Source of the DNA: Ceratodon purpureus
Taxonomy: Eukaryota; Streptophyta; Bryopsida; Pseudoditrichales; Ditrichaceae
Assembly (NCBI GenBank): GCA_014871385.1
Contig: CM026421.1
Coordinates: 11,235,128 to 11,299,127, forward strand
Direction of reading: 5' to 3'
Length of the DNA: 64,000 nucleotides
Within the stretch, counting starts at the first letter, position 1; each line of letters begins with the position of its first letter. The notes beneath the pieces were generated by a model that was not told the DNA's origin, ran no database searches, and worked only from the letters and a program-made list of their open reading frames with translations. The translations under genes were made by a program, and so were the position numbers. Of this stretch, positions 12,174-24,200 are shown piece after piece.

Positions 12174-12390
12174 CCTCTTTTGCTACTTTTATACGGTGGC
12201 CATTATATTACCTCTTTTGCTACTTTTATACGGTGGTCATTATATTACCTCTTTTGCTACTTTTCGTACTATATACAACATACAATATTATATTATACTA
12301 TACTACACTACACATACTACACATATATATACCAAATTATATTATACTATATTATATATATACTACACTATATACTACATTACGAAGAAA
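12174..12390. repeat. 37-bp tandem repeat followed by TA-rich microsatellite
   Basis: CCTCTTTTGCTACTTTTATA-type units start at 12174, 12211 and 12248 (2.5 copies, near identical). They are followed at about 12270-12390 by an irregular TATAC/TATTATA tract. The three long overlapping open frames here come from the repeat and have no protein features. Confidence 0.9.
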
Positions 12391-12484
12391 AATTTTTACA
12401 CTTGAAAATTCAATGGTAGAGACTTCCAAATCTATCATAAGATATCAATCGTCACTGGTAATGCGAAGAGTAGCGAAGCCCTAG

Positions 12485-13432
12485 TGACTAATTCCTCTTT
12501 GTTTTGCGGTAGCTCTTCCTTTTGGATAGTATCTTTTACAATCTTCTATAGGTTTTTAATGGGGTTTAAGTTGAGAGAGTTTGCAGCCATAAAAGCTTTG
12601 TCATTTCATGCAGTTGCCTCCAATCACTTGATTCTTTGCTACGATGCACCGGGGCACCATCTTCCATGAATATAAGTGTCTGAGGGTGATCGTGGTAGAA
12701 ATAGAAGCCATTCAAACAACTTTCATAAATTACATCAACAAAGTCCCTACCTTTCTATCTATCCGGTGGAATTATAACAAATAGGCACTTGTCAAAACCA
12801 ATGAATGCACCCCAAAATATCACTGATGAATGACCAGATTTTAAAAAATAGTGCTAAACAATCCAAAGAAAAACGTTCATGTGGCTTTCGCCATACCTTC
12901 ACTGCCCACGACCTTTTCCTAGTTTCAAATGAACATTCATCCGTCCATATTACGTTCGTTCAATCAAATATTCTTCAATGTTGGTGTTCTTCGAGCAAAT
13001 GCCAATCTCCTTGCCTTGTGCTTTTAACTAAGAAACCACTTCTTTGCAGCAACCCGATTAGAAAATCTGATATTCTTCATCGCCTTCCTTGATGCGGTGG
13101 CCGTGGAAACCTTTACATGCATCTTTTCTTTAATTGCAGCAAGTGGAAGACGTCAATTCTTAGATAAAATACTGCCAAATACCCTCTTGTCACGCACATT
13201 GAGCTTTGGAGGCCTAACGCTTGACTTTAATGGTTGTATAGTTTCAGTTATTGAAAATTCTTCCAAACAATAAACATTGTGGATTGTGTCATTTCTAATT
13301 TTGTTGCAATACAATGTGTTGACATGCCAGCAATACACATACTAACAATCATCCTCCTTTCATCCTCATAGCTTTGAGTTCCATCAACAACACCAGTGAA
13401 GTCAACAACAAAATACCTCTTATTTCAAAAAA
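12485..13432 (-). pseudogene. Tc1/mariner-like transposase pseudogene
   Basis: Reading on the minus strand, the family order is visible in pieces. A helix-turn-helix region comes first (IVSMCIAGMSTHCIATKLEM, about 13,370), then RPPKLNVRDKR and a second DNA-binding part. The catalytic strands follow: VIWTDECSFE (Asp codon 12939-12941) and FMEDGAPVHRSK (Asp codon 12659-12661). Last is the NLNPIKN motif near 12550, about 34-35 residues further on, where the usual Glu or Asp is Lys. Known: these transposases cut and paste DNA with a DDE/D triad in an RNase H fold. Several stops and at least one frameshift between the second Asp and the last motif break the gene. It stops within the C-terminal region that is preserved separately at 7192-7255 and 7973-8098. 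Confidence 0.9.
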
Positions 13433-14488
13433 AACAAAAGTAAGTATACTTGTGCTCTATTCCAACAACTCTATAGATGTCCAATCCAATAAATGTAAAC
13501 AAGTAAAGAGCATGTGAATTGAATCAAGAATATTTGAATTCAATATCGTGACCAAATCCTTTGAAGTAATGAAGACAACATCACCATATACCATCTCAAT
13601 TCATTGTTTTGCTCATCATGACCAATAGACCGTATCACATAAAGCTATGGAAGATCAGCTGAATTGAGAATGCAAGCATGAGCATTTACAAATTTGAGTG
13701 AATTCTTTTCTCCCAGTTGATGTTGTATCCACCAAAATCCTCAAGAAGTAATGAATCCTTCAAATTCTACTACTTGTACAAAGTTGCAAGCTCAAGAAAT
13801 AAAACCACTAGAATTGCAACTACTCACCAAAAAACACTTACACAATGTATCCACAAGTTACCACATTGCTTGAATGAAGCATGTTTTTTGTTAAAAGGTT
13901 CTTGAAATCCATATATGAAGCTCAAACTCACAAAAATCTAAACTGTGATGTCTCAAGAAGAATGGATGTTGTCTTCACATTTTAGAAGCCACCAACACAA
14001 CTTGGAGTGCAATTAATGCAATCTGATTTTTCTTATACACATGGCTGAAATTTGCATGTTAGTGAGACTTGGAATGTTGTTAGCTTGTTTTTATCAAACA
14101 TGTGGCAGTTTCGTGAAGTTTGGAGTGTTAATTTAGAGATTTGATCTTTCAAAGTTACATTTTTTTTTCACTGGAGCTTGGAGTTCAAAAATTTGAACGT
14201 AAACTTGTTGGTGGATACTGTACATATTATCCGATGTTCTGTGTGTTGAGTGAAGATCGAATCTCAGCTTGCAAAGAAGCTAGATCGGCGTATGTGATGC
14301 GACTAAGAGCCGGTTTAGATTATGGTCAAACTTCGAGAGGAGAAGCCTCCTAACCAAGTTACAAATGAGAATGTCTAAATGTCCAAAGTTCCTGGTCTTG
14401 TCGTTCACACTAGAGGCCAAAGTCCAAAGGACGTCACATCCAAAGAGGCTTAGGTGGCAGCACTTTTAGCAAGCTATGGCTCCAAGAG
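13433..14488. other. A+T-rich stretch, no gene seen
   Basis: Short open frames only, none with recognisable features. Probably transposon flank or unrelated intergenic DNA. Confidence 0.4.
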
Positions 14489-14555
14489 TTCGGCCTCTCG
14501 AGCAAAGTTTGAGTCAAGCAAACACCTCGATCCAAACTTCGGTCGAGAGGCCGAA
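14489..14555. repeat. 13-bp perfect inverted repeat with 41-base loop
   Basis: TTCGGCCTCTCGA at 14489-14501 is the exact reverse complement of 14543-14555. It is GC-rich in an otherwise A+T-rich tract. It could be the ends of a tiny non-autonomous element or an old RNA hairpin. Target duplications were not found. Confidence 0.7.
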
Positions 14556-16050
14556 TTTTTTAATATTAAAATATGTACAAGAAGACAAGGTTCATGGGCT
14601 TTTAAGAGGTGGTCATGCTCCGCTAGCCTTTGTCATACTCACTTTAATGAACCTTTTGACAATCATTGGCATTACACCAATGCAAGTCTAAAAATAAACA
14701 AAATTTCAATCAACCATAACTTTGTCTTAGCAATGTACATTTTGCTGAAGCTTTTTCCATACATTCTTCATAAGTTTTTTCACCTTCCTTATTTTTTTAG
14801 ATTTCTTTGATTTTTTTATTTTTTTGAATTTTCTACAAATGTTTAAATATTTGGATCATAGGTCTTGGCCTTTGGACTTCTCTTTTGCGCCTTCACACTA
14901 TATGACCGGCCAAAGACTTCAAGTGGATTATTTTAATATACTTTTTTAGCCCATAGGCTTTTCTTCTCAACATAGTTTGGGCTAGGGAAGTAATGCTTCT
15001 CATCTCAACTTTGGCCCTGTCAGAAGTTATAAACCAGCTCTTCGTTGAAGTGCAAATTTGAGCCCATTTGTTGAAGTGGGTGCCATAGATTCATGGCACA
15101 TCAAACGGATTCTTAGTGAGAATTGGACGCTAATTTAAAGGTCCATGAGTTTTCTTTCATTTCAGCTGAATAATTTGTGCTCATGTAAGTTGGATGTGAT
15201 GGCAACTGGGTCAACATGTCACTTGTTGTTGAGTAGATAGTGCGATCGTTCACACTTTCTCCAAGCAGGAGGAGGTGCCTCGCAACATGCTAAGAATTTG
15301 CTTTCCACATTCTGTTGGCAAGGAAGTAAAAGACCTTCTCTCTTTGGAGATTATGGATTTGTTTAAATAGTAAATTCCAAGAGTTGTCATTCATCCACAT
15401 TGCACATTGACAATAGTGTGACTTTGACTTGAAGTGTGGCTTGAACTTGGAGTGTAGCTAAAAGTTGGAGTGTGGTTAGAACTTGAACGTACATCATGAT
15501 CTCTTACAATTATTTTTAATGCATTGTTAAGAAATATTCATAACCAAGATTAATATTTTTCTTCTTCTTTTTGATTTACAATGCAAATTCAAAAAAATTC
15601 TAGAAAGACTTTGCTACTAAATTAATGTAAGAAATATAATATTAAGTAGAAGTCCAAATTTTATTATTAATATATAGATAAATAAAACCCCCATTCACAC
15701 TTAAATATTCATTTAGGCATATCGTGGAAAGGATTTTAATATGTCTATCCAAAAAAAACAAAAAATGATTCCTCATATAGACCACAAGATGAACCATTTG
15801 ATTGTTTGTTGTACATTAGCCCATTCTATGCAAGTCTCTACTATGTCAATGGCCCTTTGCAATAGCGCTTTATGATCTTCAGTTCTATAAAATGACACGC
15901 ACCTTGCTAATTCATATAACATACAACAATATATGTAAAGGTTTATAAAAGCAAGAACCTAATAATTCTCTCTTACAAATAATTGCTGTAAACATGGAAA
16001 TGTGACACTTTTATTCTGCTCAATAGAATAAGTTGCACACTAATTAAAAT
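14556..16050. other. A+T-rich stretch, no gene seen
   Basis: Contains a loose series of TTGGAGTGTGGCTTGAACT-like repeats at about 15,430-15,490 and no coding signal. The right-hand part adjoins the PIF/Harbinger relic and may include its left flank. Confidence 0.4.
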
Positions 16051-16053
16051 CCT

Positions 16054-17087
16054 TTGTGGTTCTATTTAGAATACCACAAATTGTCCGTGGCCGCATTTAA
16101 ATGTTCATCTTTCAACCATTCACTTGGTTGCTTCAATTCATCTCTTTGCTTCTATTGCGACCCACATTTTCTTGTTTTCTTGTTTTCTTATCCACCATAT
16201 TGCATCACATTTATGTGGGTCTCAGCTCCACTTCCATTATTGTCTTCATCTATTGGTTTCTTTCAAATTTTAATTCATCCACTTTCATTATTGTCTTCAT
16301 ATTTTGGTTTTTTTTCCTTCTCTATAGTTTCCACAATGGCAGCTACCAAAACCTCATGCATCTTCTATCTTTGTCTATCCAATTTTGTTCTATCATTTTC
16401 TAATTTAAGTAAAATATCAAGAGTTTTCTTTTATTTTCTCCAAATATGTTTTCTCAAAAAGTCTAAACTCACCATCATTGAAGTCTCTTTTGGGTTGATT
16501 GATTTGTTGTCCAGTTACTCCATCTTTTTGTTTGTCTTCTTTCTTCTTCTCATCCACAAATTCAAAAAAATCTTCATTTAGATCTTGGCCTAATTGTAAA
16601 ACTTTCTTGCCCCCATCACAAGCTCCGTCAAGACATGCGGACTTAGGGTTGGTCCTCAAAATCCTAACCAATTGCTGCAAAGTACTGTGTAACTTTAGAA
16701 AATGCCAACCACTCTTGCCTTTTTTCCTCTTCAAATTTCTATATTGTTCTCGCATTATATCCATCTTGGTTTTTTTATTCTTTAGTATCTCAAAAAAATG
16801 CATTTTTGGGCCTTGTAGGTCTATTATTCACCTCGTTAGCTCAATACTCCCATTGCAATTTGCCATGGTTAGATCTCTCCAATTTCTCATAATTGTATTC
16901 ATACATGTCTAACAATGCTTTAATTTACCCTTTGGTCCTCTTCTCTCCATGAGATGAAGTTTTTCCACTCTCATTTTCCATTGTATTACCTCCTGAGCCA
17001 CCTTTTAATGACTTACTTCTACTCTTCACCCCAATGTTCTCTACTTTGTTACGAGTCTTCTCCCCATCATTCTTTACATTCCTACAT
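16054..17087 (-). pseudogene. PIF/Harbinger ORF1 (Myb/SANT-like) pseudogene
   Basis: Starts with an ATG at 17085-17087 and a Lys/Ser-rich leader, then a segment IKALLDMYEYNYEKLERS, then ILKNKKTKMDIMREQYRNLK and SGWHFLKLH. This is the Trp/Leu spacing of the trihelix Myb/SANT-like domain found in the DNA-binding partner protein of PIF/Harbinger elements. A charged tail follows. Stop codons (for example just after EKRTKG) and frame changes near 16,420 show decay. Known: this protein helps its transposase enter the nucleus and bind the ends. It lies divergent to the transposase at 17,941, as in intact elements of the class. Confidence 0.75.
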
Positions 17088-17284
17088 CCCATATTGTTAA
17101 AAGAAACTTAAATTCCACTCAACAAATAATAATAAAAATTATTGTATCACTCAAACCTAAATAAAAAGAAATTTAACACAACAAGAAAAATATATGAAAA
17201 GATATGTCTACATAAATTTATATACTAAGTAGCCTTTTGCTTTTAGTAATAAAATATACATATCAAAATTAAATTAAATTCAAC

Positions 17285-17510
17285 AATAAAATTATAATTC
17301 ATCGTTTAAATCTTTAATCCAACCGTTGAATCAAGGTTCAAATTGAACGATTGAGTCAAAAATTACATCTGACGGTTGAACTCAAGATTCGATTCGACCG
17401 TGGAATCTACATGTCAATTCAACGGGTAGATCAAAGCCTTCATTTAAAGGTAGAATTGACGCTTTAATCCAATGGTTGGATTTATGCCTTGGTTTGACTG
17501 TTTGATCAAG
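17285..17510. repeat. Degenerate repeats between the two Harbinger genes
   Basis: At least six loose copies, in both orientations, of an AACGGTTGAATCAA-like motif lie in the divergent intergenic tract. Inference: shared promoter or transposase-binding sites of the element. Spacing is irregular, near 20-25 bp. Confidence 0.55.
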
Positions 17511-17940
17511 ACCATGATAAGTTTGTAGTAGTGAAAGAAGGTGGTTTGTAAAGACAAAGTTGTGGATATTTAAAAAAAAATGTGAAGTGAACTCAATTTT
17601 TTACTCCTTAAATAGTTTAACAAAGTAAAAGTGATTTTTTAAAGTAAAATTTGGTTTAACAAAGAATTCAATTCATTTTGTAAATAAAATTGGAGTATAA
17701 AGTAAAATGGATCTAGAATATAACTTTTACCTCATGTAATAAATTTGATACTCATAATATAATTTGTTGTAGTTATTAATTTAAACCATAAACTAAAATA
17801 GTTTCCAACGTAAAATTGCTTAAAAAGTAAAAATATCAATTTTAATTTTTAAAGTGGTTGGTCTTGATTATTTAATAATTTGGTACCATTTGTTTGAATT
17901 TAAACATATTTATTTAAAAGTTATTATTCTTGATATTTCA

Positions 17941-19030
17941 ATCATGGTAAGGCTACCTAGAAATTTAATAGCGCGTAGAAACCTTTTTATATTACTTTTT
18001 ATGCAGTTTGAAAATTCACCTATAGAAAGTATTTATAAACTACGTATTTTTTGTTTAATAATTAGTATATCGCTAGCCATGACAAGTGTTATTCCACCTC
18101 AACGATATTGGAACTTAAATCGAGTTATGTGGATGGAGTATAGATCACAAACACAATGAGATGAAGTCTATCAAGTTCATTATTAACTAATCAACATGAG
18201 CTCTTATAGAAACGTTATAAGGACTTTAAGTTGTCATACTTACAATTTATGCAATTGTTGGAAATGTTGAAACTTTTTATTCAAAAAGAAGATGGACGTT
18301 GGAGAGGTGCAATTCCAGCACCAAAAAAACTTGGCAATTCATAAACTTGCTTTCGGTGGAGTTGTCCATGGAACACAATATTTTCTTGGAATTGGTGCAT
18401 CTACTTTTTCTAAGTACACCCATATGGTTTCTGAAGTATTAGTGGGTAATTTTTATGATAAATATATTAAAATACCTGAAGGACAAGAATTACAGACAAT
18501 TATAGATGGCTTTGACGTAATGACAAACATACCATATATGTGGGGGAAAATTGACAGTTCCTATATTCATATATATAAAAAAACAAACACTTCAATAACT
18601 TCCAAATGATTATTATAATCGACCTTTTCTACTTTGTGCTTGTGCAAGTAATTAGTGATCATTAGCGGCAATTTTTGCATGTATGTGTGTGTTCCCGTGT
18701 TGGCTGTCATAATGTAACACATCTAATGATGTCTTCCATTTGACAAAAGATGCTGAATAATAATTTATCTAACAAACATCAATTTCAACTTGATAATAAA
18801 CAAAAAACAATTGTACAATCCTATTTACTAGGAGACTTCGCATATCCCATTCAAGTAGAATTGTTGAAGTGTTACACGGCCAAAGGTACCAGCACAAATC
18901 AACAAAACAAATTTGATTTCAGATAGAGAGCTGGAAGAACAAAGATTGAATATGCTTTTGGTATATTTGAAAACAAATGGTCAATTCTTAAAATTTTGAA
19001 TTGTGATTTAAAATATGCCTTGAATTTGTA
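17941..19030 (+). pseudogene. PIF/Harbinger transposase pseudogene
   Basis: Fragments follow the family order. First is PPQRYWNLNR, then LAFGGVVHGTQYFLGIGAST (helix-turn-helix region). The three catalytic strands come next: MWGKIDSSYIHI (Asp codon 18552-18554), YLLGDFAYPI (Asp codon 18834-18836) and RTKIEYAFGIFENKWSIL (Glu codon 18948-18950). Known: this DDE nuclease (HARBI1-related) excises and inserts the element with 3-bp target duplications. All three acidic residues remain, but many stops and frame changes lie between blocks, so no active protein is made. Terminal inverted repeats could not be fixed by eye. Confidence 0.88.
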
Positions 19031-19190
19031 AAGTAATAATTGTGATTTAAAATATAGCTGCTATACTGCTTATCCTTACACATTTGCCTTGGATGGCTGT
19101 GATTTTGCAGACTGTGCAACCACATTAGTAGAGTATGAAAGTGTAATATCAACTTAACAGACAAGTTGCCATCCACCTATTCTTTACATA
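19031..19190. other. Tail of the Harbinger relic
   Basis: Directly follows the last recognisable transposase block. It is probably degraded C-terminal coding DNA and the 3' end of the element. Confidence 0.35.
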
Positions 19191-19700
19191 TTCAACAAAT
19201 ATAAGTTTAATGTTATTTGAACATTATATTGACAAGAAGACAATAATATCAAGAAGACATTTCTTAACTTATGTTATTTTGATGTTGTTCTTATGTCAAT
19301 GCAATGTCAATAAAATATCACTTTAATATATTCTTGTTTCATGTCGTCATAGTATTATTTTGATGTTGACTTAATTTCAATTTCACTATAGTCATCTTCA
19401 TATCATTTTTGTGCCATATTATCCATGTTTTATCAAATGTCATTGTCATGTCATATTGGTCCTATCTTGATATCGTATTGATGTTACTTTTAAGTTTTAT
19501 GTCATTTTGACTATTATCAATTAATTTAGTTTTCATGTCATTTGAACAGTCATGTACCAAGCTAATATCATCATGACATGTGTAAGAATAACATTAAGCT
19601 TATATTAGTTAGATACGTGAAGAATAGAGGGGTTAACAACTTGTGATTTTAATGTTAATGTTAAGTTGATATCAAAATGACACTTTCAAACTATACTAAT
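19191..19700. repeat. Low-complexity tract of ATGTCATTTTGATGT-like words
   Basis: Loose, repeated words such as TGTCAT, ATTTTGATGTT and TCATATCATTTT recur across about 500 bases in both orientations without a fixed period. May be the subterminal part of the Harbinger element or an independent simple-sequence expansion. Confidence 0.5.
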
Positions 19701-21294
19701 GTATTAGTAAATTACGAGTCTCATTTATAACCGAGTTCTAGGATTCATGAGTTTCAAACATTTGCAATTGCAAATACAATCAGAAAAGCATGCAATTGAT
19801 TTTCAATATCAAATTCCGAAGGACTTTTCTTGCTATCGATCTTACAACAAACACGTAAAAAAAAGGCCTAGGCATTTTATGATCAAGCATACCCATTTTG
19901 GCAGTATGTCTCCAAGTATGTAATGTACATGTTGCGATTCAGACATACACACAAAGCTTGGATTAGAGTTGTGTGTGTCAAGAATCTTATAGCTAGCAAT
20001 CTTGCAGCTTTGCCTTCAAGTACGTAGTTGCACTACAAAACACAGTTTTCACTTGTACTTACCCCACTAGCTTGCCCAACGCATCAACCTACACGAATCT
20101 AACTTCCCTATATACAATTCTCAAGACCTTCTTAAGTTGAGATGGTCATGAGAAAAGTGATCCCTGACTGTACGGAGAGTCCTGCAAGGAGCTGTTTGTG
20201 TCTATTTTTGGCACTCTCTGCGTCTGCTGGCAAGAAGTGTGAACGACTCCAGTTTGGTTGATTATACATTTTACCAGTAGGAGTAGGCACATCGCAAGTG
20301 CCTCCAACAAAGTGTGGAATCGGTTCCTACATCTTTTTGGCACAATAGTAAAAGCCCCTCATCCTTTAGCAATTTTGGTAATTTTTGAATGATAAATTGT
20401 CAAGAGTTCTCATTCATTCAAATTGATAATTGACTATTGTAAGGAATGATGGTCTGATTAGACACCTAAAAAGTTGTACTCTCTACAATTGCATGCTATG
20501 TTTATATGTCAAATAATTGATTTTTAAAATTATGATAAAGCAAGACTTCACCAAAGTTGGTTTTAATTTTCTACATTTATAATTTATTTAGGAAAAAATT
20601 TGATTGTAATCAAATATTTTTGTACAATCTTGTTTAATTTGTTAGTTGAAAAATAAGTTATGTCTCACTTATTTAGAGTCCCTAAAATCAAACATTTGGA
20701 GTATCAATATTTTTATTTTAATATCATTTCTGAATATAATCTACGGAATATTGTATAGAATACAATTTTATTTTTTTTTGTCACTAGAATAAATTGATAA
20801 ATTGATGACTATGAGCAGGCTGTAATCATCAATACAATTGAACTTAGCTTCATTACTTTGATTTAACATATGAATAACCCTCTTTTGCTCCAAAAGTGTG
20901 GAGTCTGCATTCTATAGTGATCTATTCTGCAGTTGTAACTTTTACATGATCACAATTTTCATTGATATGTCTTGTTAGTTATTTAGGACAAGCATAATTT
21001 CTATCGATGACAATTAAGGAAGAATCGATGATAGTAGCTTCAAAATAACCGCTTCACTGCTGAGAGGTCAACCAACCCTACACTGCAAGTGATCTTCACC
21101 AGAGACCATACACCACCAACAAGACTCAAGAAGAGAAATGCAATGAAAAGGGGACTTCACAACTCATTTGAAATCTCTTTCATGTTGAATTTAGTTCACT
21201 CATACATCGAGAAGGCTACCTACTGTAGACGATGAATGAAAAAAATTACAAGATCTAAAAAGCCAAATTACAAAATTAGCTCACAAAAGTAAGG
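19701..21294. other. A+T-rich intergenic stretch
   Basis: No gene is seen. The right end serves as the 3' flank of the TPR gene, which ends at 21295. Confidence 0.5.
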
Positions 21295-24200
21295 TTATCT
21301 TCCCGAGTATCGATCTACAAAGCTCTTTGCCTTTGGTGGGGCTAGATACCGTGCCTGCACAAGTATTTCAAAAGGTAACGGGCAATCAATTCTCTACCAG
21401 AACCAAGTAGGAAGTGTATAGATCGCATGCATCACAATACATGCACGTTGATTAATGCGTGAGGTTGAAGAATGGACAACAGTACCTGAATAAACAAGCG
21501 TTCGGCATCGCTTGCCTTCCCTTGATCCTTCAACAGAATTCCCTGCAATTATTTAATCGCAAATAAGTCATACAACTACTTCTTGCCAAAATGGAAGCCC
21601 ATACACATAAGTCTAGAAAATTGAAACATATACAAACTATCCAAAGAAAGTCCGGCTCATGTGGAGAAATTGGTTGAGCATTGTCATTAGAAGATTGGTG
21701 AGGATCCTCACTAAGAAATTGAATTGATACACAACCAATGCCGGCACACAATAAGAGGGTAAAATTCACCTTAGCCAAGTAGCCTCTGAAGTCATTAGGA
21801 AAGGAGGCGATAATGTTGTCGTATACAGCGATTGCGTCTCCAGTGTGGCCTTCCCATGTTGAGTACGCCTTTCCTAGTAGCATTTCAACCTAGAAGACCA
21901 TCTCAGATTAGTACAAAGTGCACAACCGTTTGCTGCATGTGTCACACTGATTTGCCAAAAAATTGATAATCAAAGCCAGTTACTGACATAAACATCAAGG
22001 AACATACTTGAACGGGATCTACACGATCATCTGCATTTGTAGTTCCCCCTTGCGCTGATGGTTTGGATTGAGCGGCTTCATTCAGTCGAGTTCTCGCAGC
22101 AAGCATCTCGCCCACAGCCTAATCACCGTATTACACACTGGATTAAAATAAAAAAATATGTTACCCTGAATGTTCAGGCTAAAATTTTAGCGAGCCCAAA
22201 CAATTACAGCCGAGTTCATGTGGTTCAAAGAGGGATAAAATGAATGAGGGATAAAAAGAGCATACCTCACTTGGCTTGTTGTCTATAAGGAGTGCACTCA
22301 CAAGCCCTTGTAATAAGCTTACGGTGTCTTTTGGAGCAGCCTGTAGCCACGCCGGGAAAAATAATAATTATACAATATTTTCGGATTTTGTAATGAGCCT
22401 CATTCGATCTCATCAGAGATCGGAACTCAGTAAATAATCTACAAGCCGGTACCAGAATAACAAGTCTGTAATCTGTGATTTAACAAACCTGCGAGTAATA
22501 TACCAAGTCTCAATTTTGAAACACTGAGATTGGACAATGAACATACCCTAATTGCACTTCTGTAGGCAGTGGCGCTGCCTGCATAATCACCAGCTTCGTA
22601 TCGAACTTCGCCGAGAAGCCGTTGGGCTTCTACATCGTTGGGTATTTTCTGTTTGGCATACATGACATGACAGATTAAGCTAATTGTAAAGCTACAGGTA
22701 TAGCTTAAGACATCAAAAAGCAAATTATGTTCCATCCCTTGGGCAGTAACAGGCTTCACTATATGTCAGAACTTCAATAAGACACAAATATTTTCCTACA
22801 GAGCTCGTATGTAAAAACATCTTGTGGAGGAATCATTAACTGATGGGATTCAGTAAACACCTGGACAAGCTTGGTGAGGTACGTCGCAGACTTGCTATAT
22901 TCTCCCAGCTCTGCGTATGTGACACCTGCACCCTGAACTTATTGTGCACAATATTGAGAAAAAATCCAATACCTTGACTTTCCAAAAATAATAGATCACC
23001 TGATATTTGACCAGTAAACTGAAGCCAATACCCTTGGACATTAAATCAATCGGTGGAACACAACAGAAGAAAGTAGCTTCACAGACTTATAACGTAAGCC
23101 AATAAAAAGCTGGTTTTGAGTTGATTTACATGACCTGACAGGAACTACCATATAATAAGTCTAGAAGCCTCCTTTTTCTCATTATTTAGAATATGAACCT
23201 GAAGTCATCACCTTAGCATTAAAAAGTGTAGTTCAGCACAAGATCAGCCTTCAGATACGTGGTTACATATGAGAATCTTACCTCAAGAGCGTCTCGATCC
23301 TCCGGTGAAGTCTTCAAAGTTTCATCAAATTTCTCAGCTTGAGCCTGCAAAAGAGACTCAAACCATTTTGTTCAGTATATAAATTAAAAATTGCAGAGTA
23401 ATTGATACAAATTTCAAAAATGCTCGGTGAGATATAACCTTCAGTTTGGCAGCTTCTTCTGGAGGTAGCTGCGGTTGCTCAACCTGCTGCTCCTTACTTG
23501 AGTCTTTGCTTGGACTTTGCTACCCAGACAACCACATACAAAATGAGAAAATGATTCATCTAAATAAATTTATGCAGTTAACAAGGTACGAACTTAAATA
23601 TCGATCAGTTCTTGTTTGCCTGTTTCGAAGGGAACGATATTCCAGTAAACGAAATACCTGCCAGAGGGCAAAAAGTCCCCAAGAGTAAATATGAGTGCAA
23701 ACACCACTGCTGCCACTCCAATGCCGATCTGGACAGACCCACATGCAGGTCAGTAGCAACTCAACCTAGACCAAGAATAATCAATACCGGATGGGTTTAG
23801 TACTGGCTCTTACTCTTGCACCAATGCTGTCGGTCCACTTAGCATCTTCGGGAGGAGCCGGAAGAGGGGCATCGTAATCAATGGGTAAGAACTTCTTATA
23901 CTCTTCTGCATCCCTCAGCTCTTTGGCCTTCCTGAATGCATCTACCATCAAGAGTCAGTCAATTTCATCAAAGTAGGAAAAATTTCAAACGAAAGAGGAA
24001 AGTGTAGCAAACTCAACATTATCTGAAAGGTTATTATAGAAGCACTATTTCATAGAGTAACAACAACCTCATTATATACACAGTCTAACCTACATGACGG
24101 GGAATGAATGTCAGTACTTTCTGATTTCTGCGAGTCTTTCTTCAAAATCGTCCTCATTGATCACCTTCTTCGTCTCCTTTATTGGCTCTAACCCTGATGC

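Noticed and set aside
12133..12484. Overlapping open frames of 79-111 codons
   Set aside because: They arise from a 37-bp tandem repeat and a TA-rich tract, and residues follow the repeat in all three frames.
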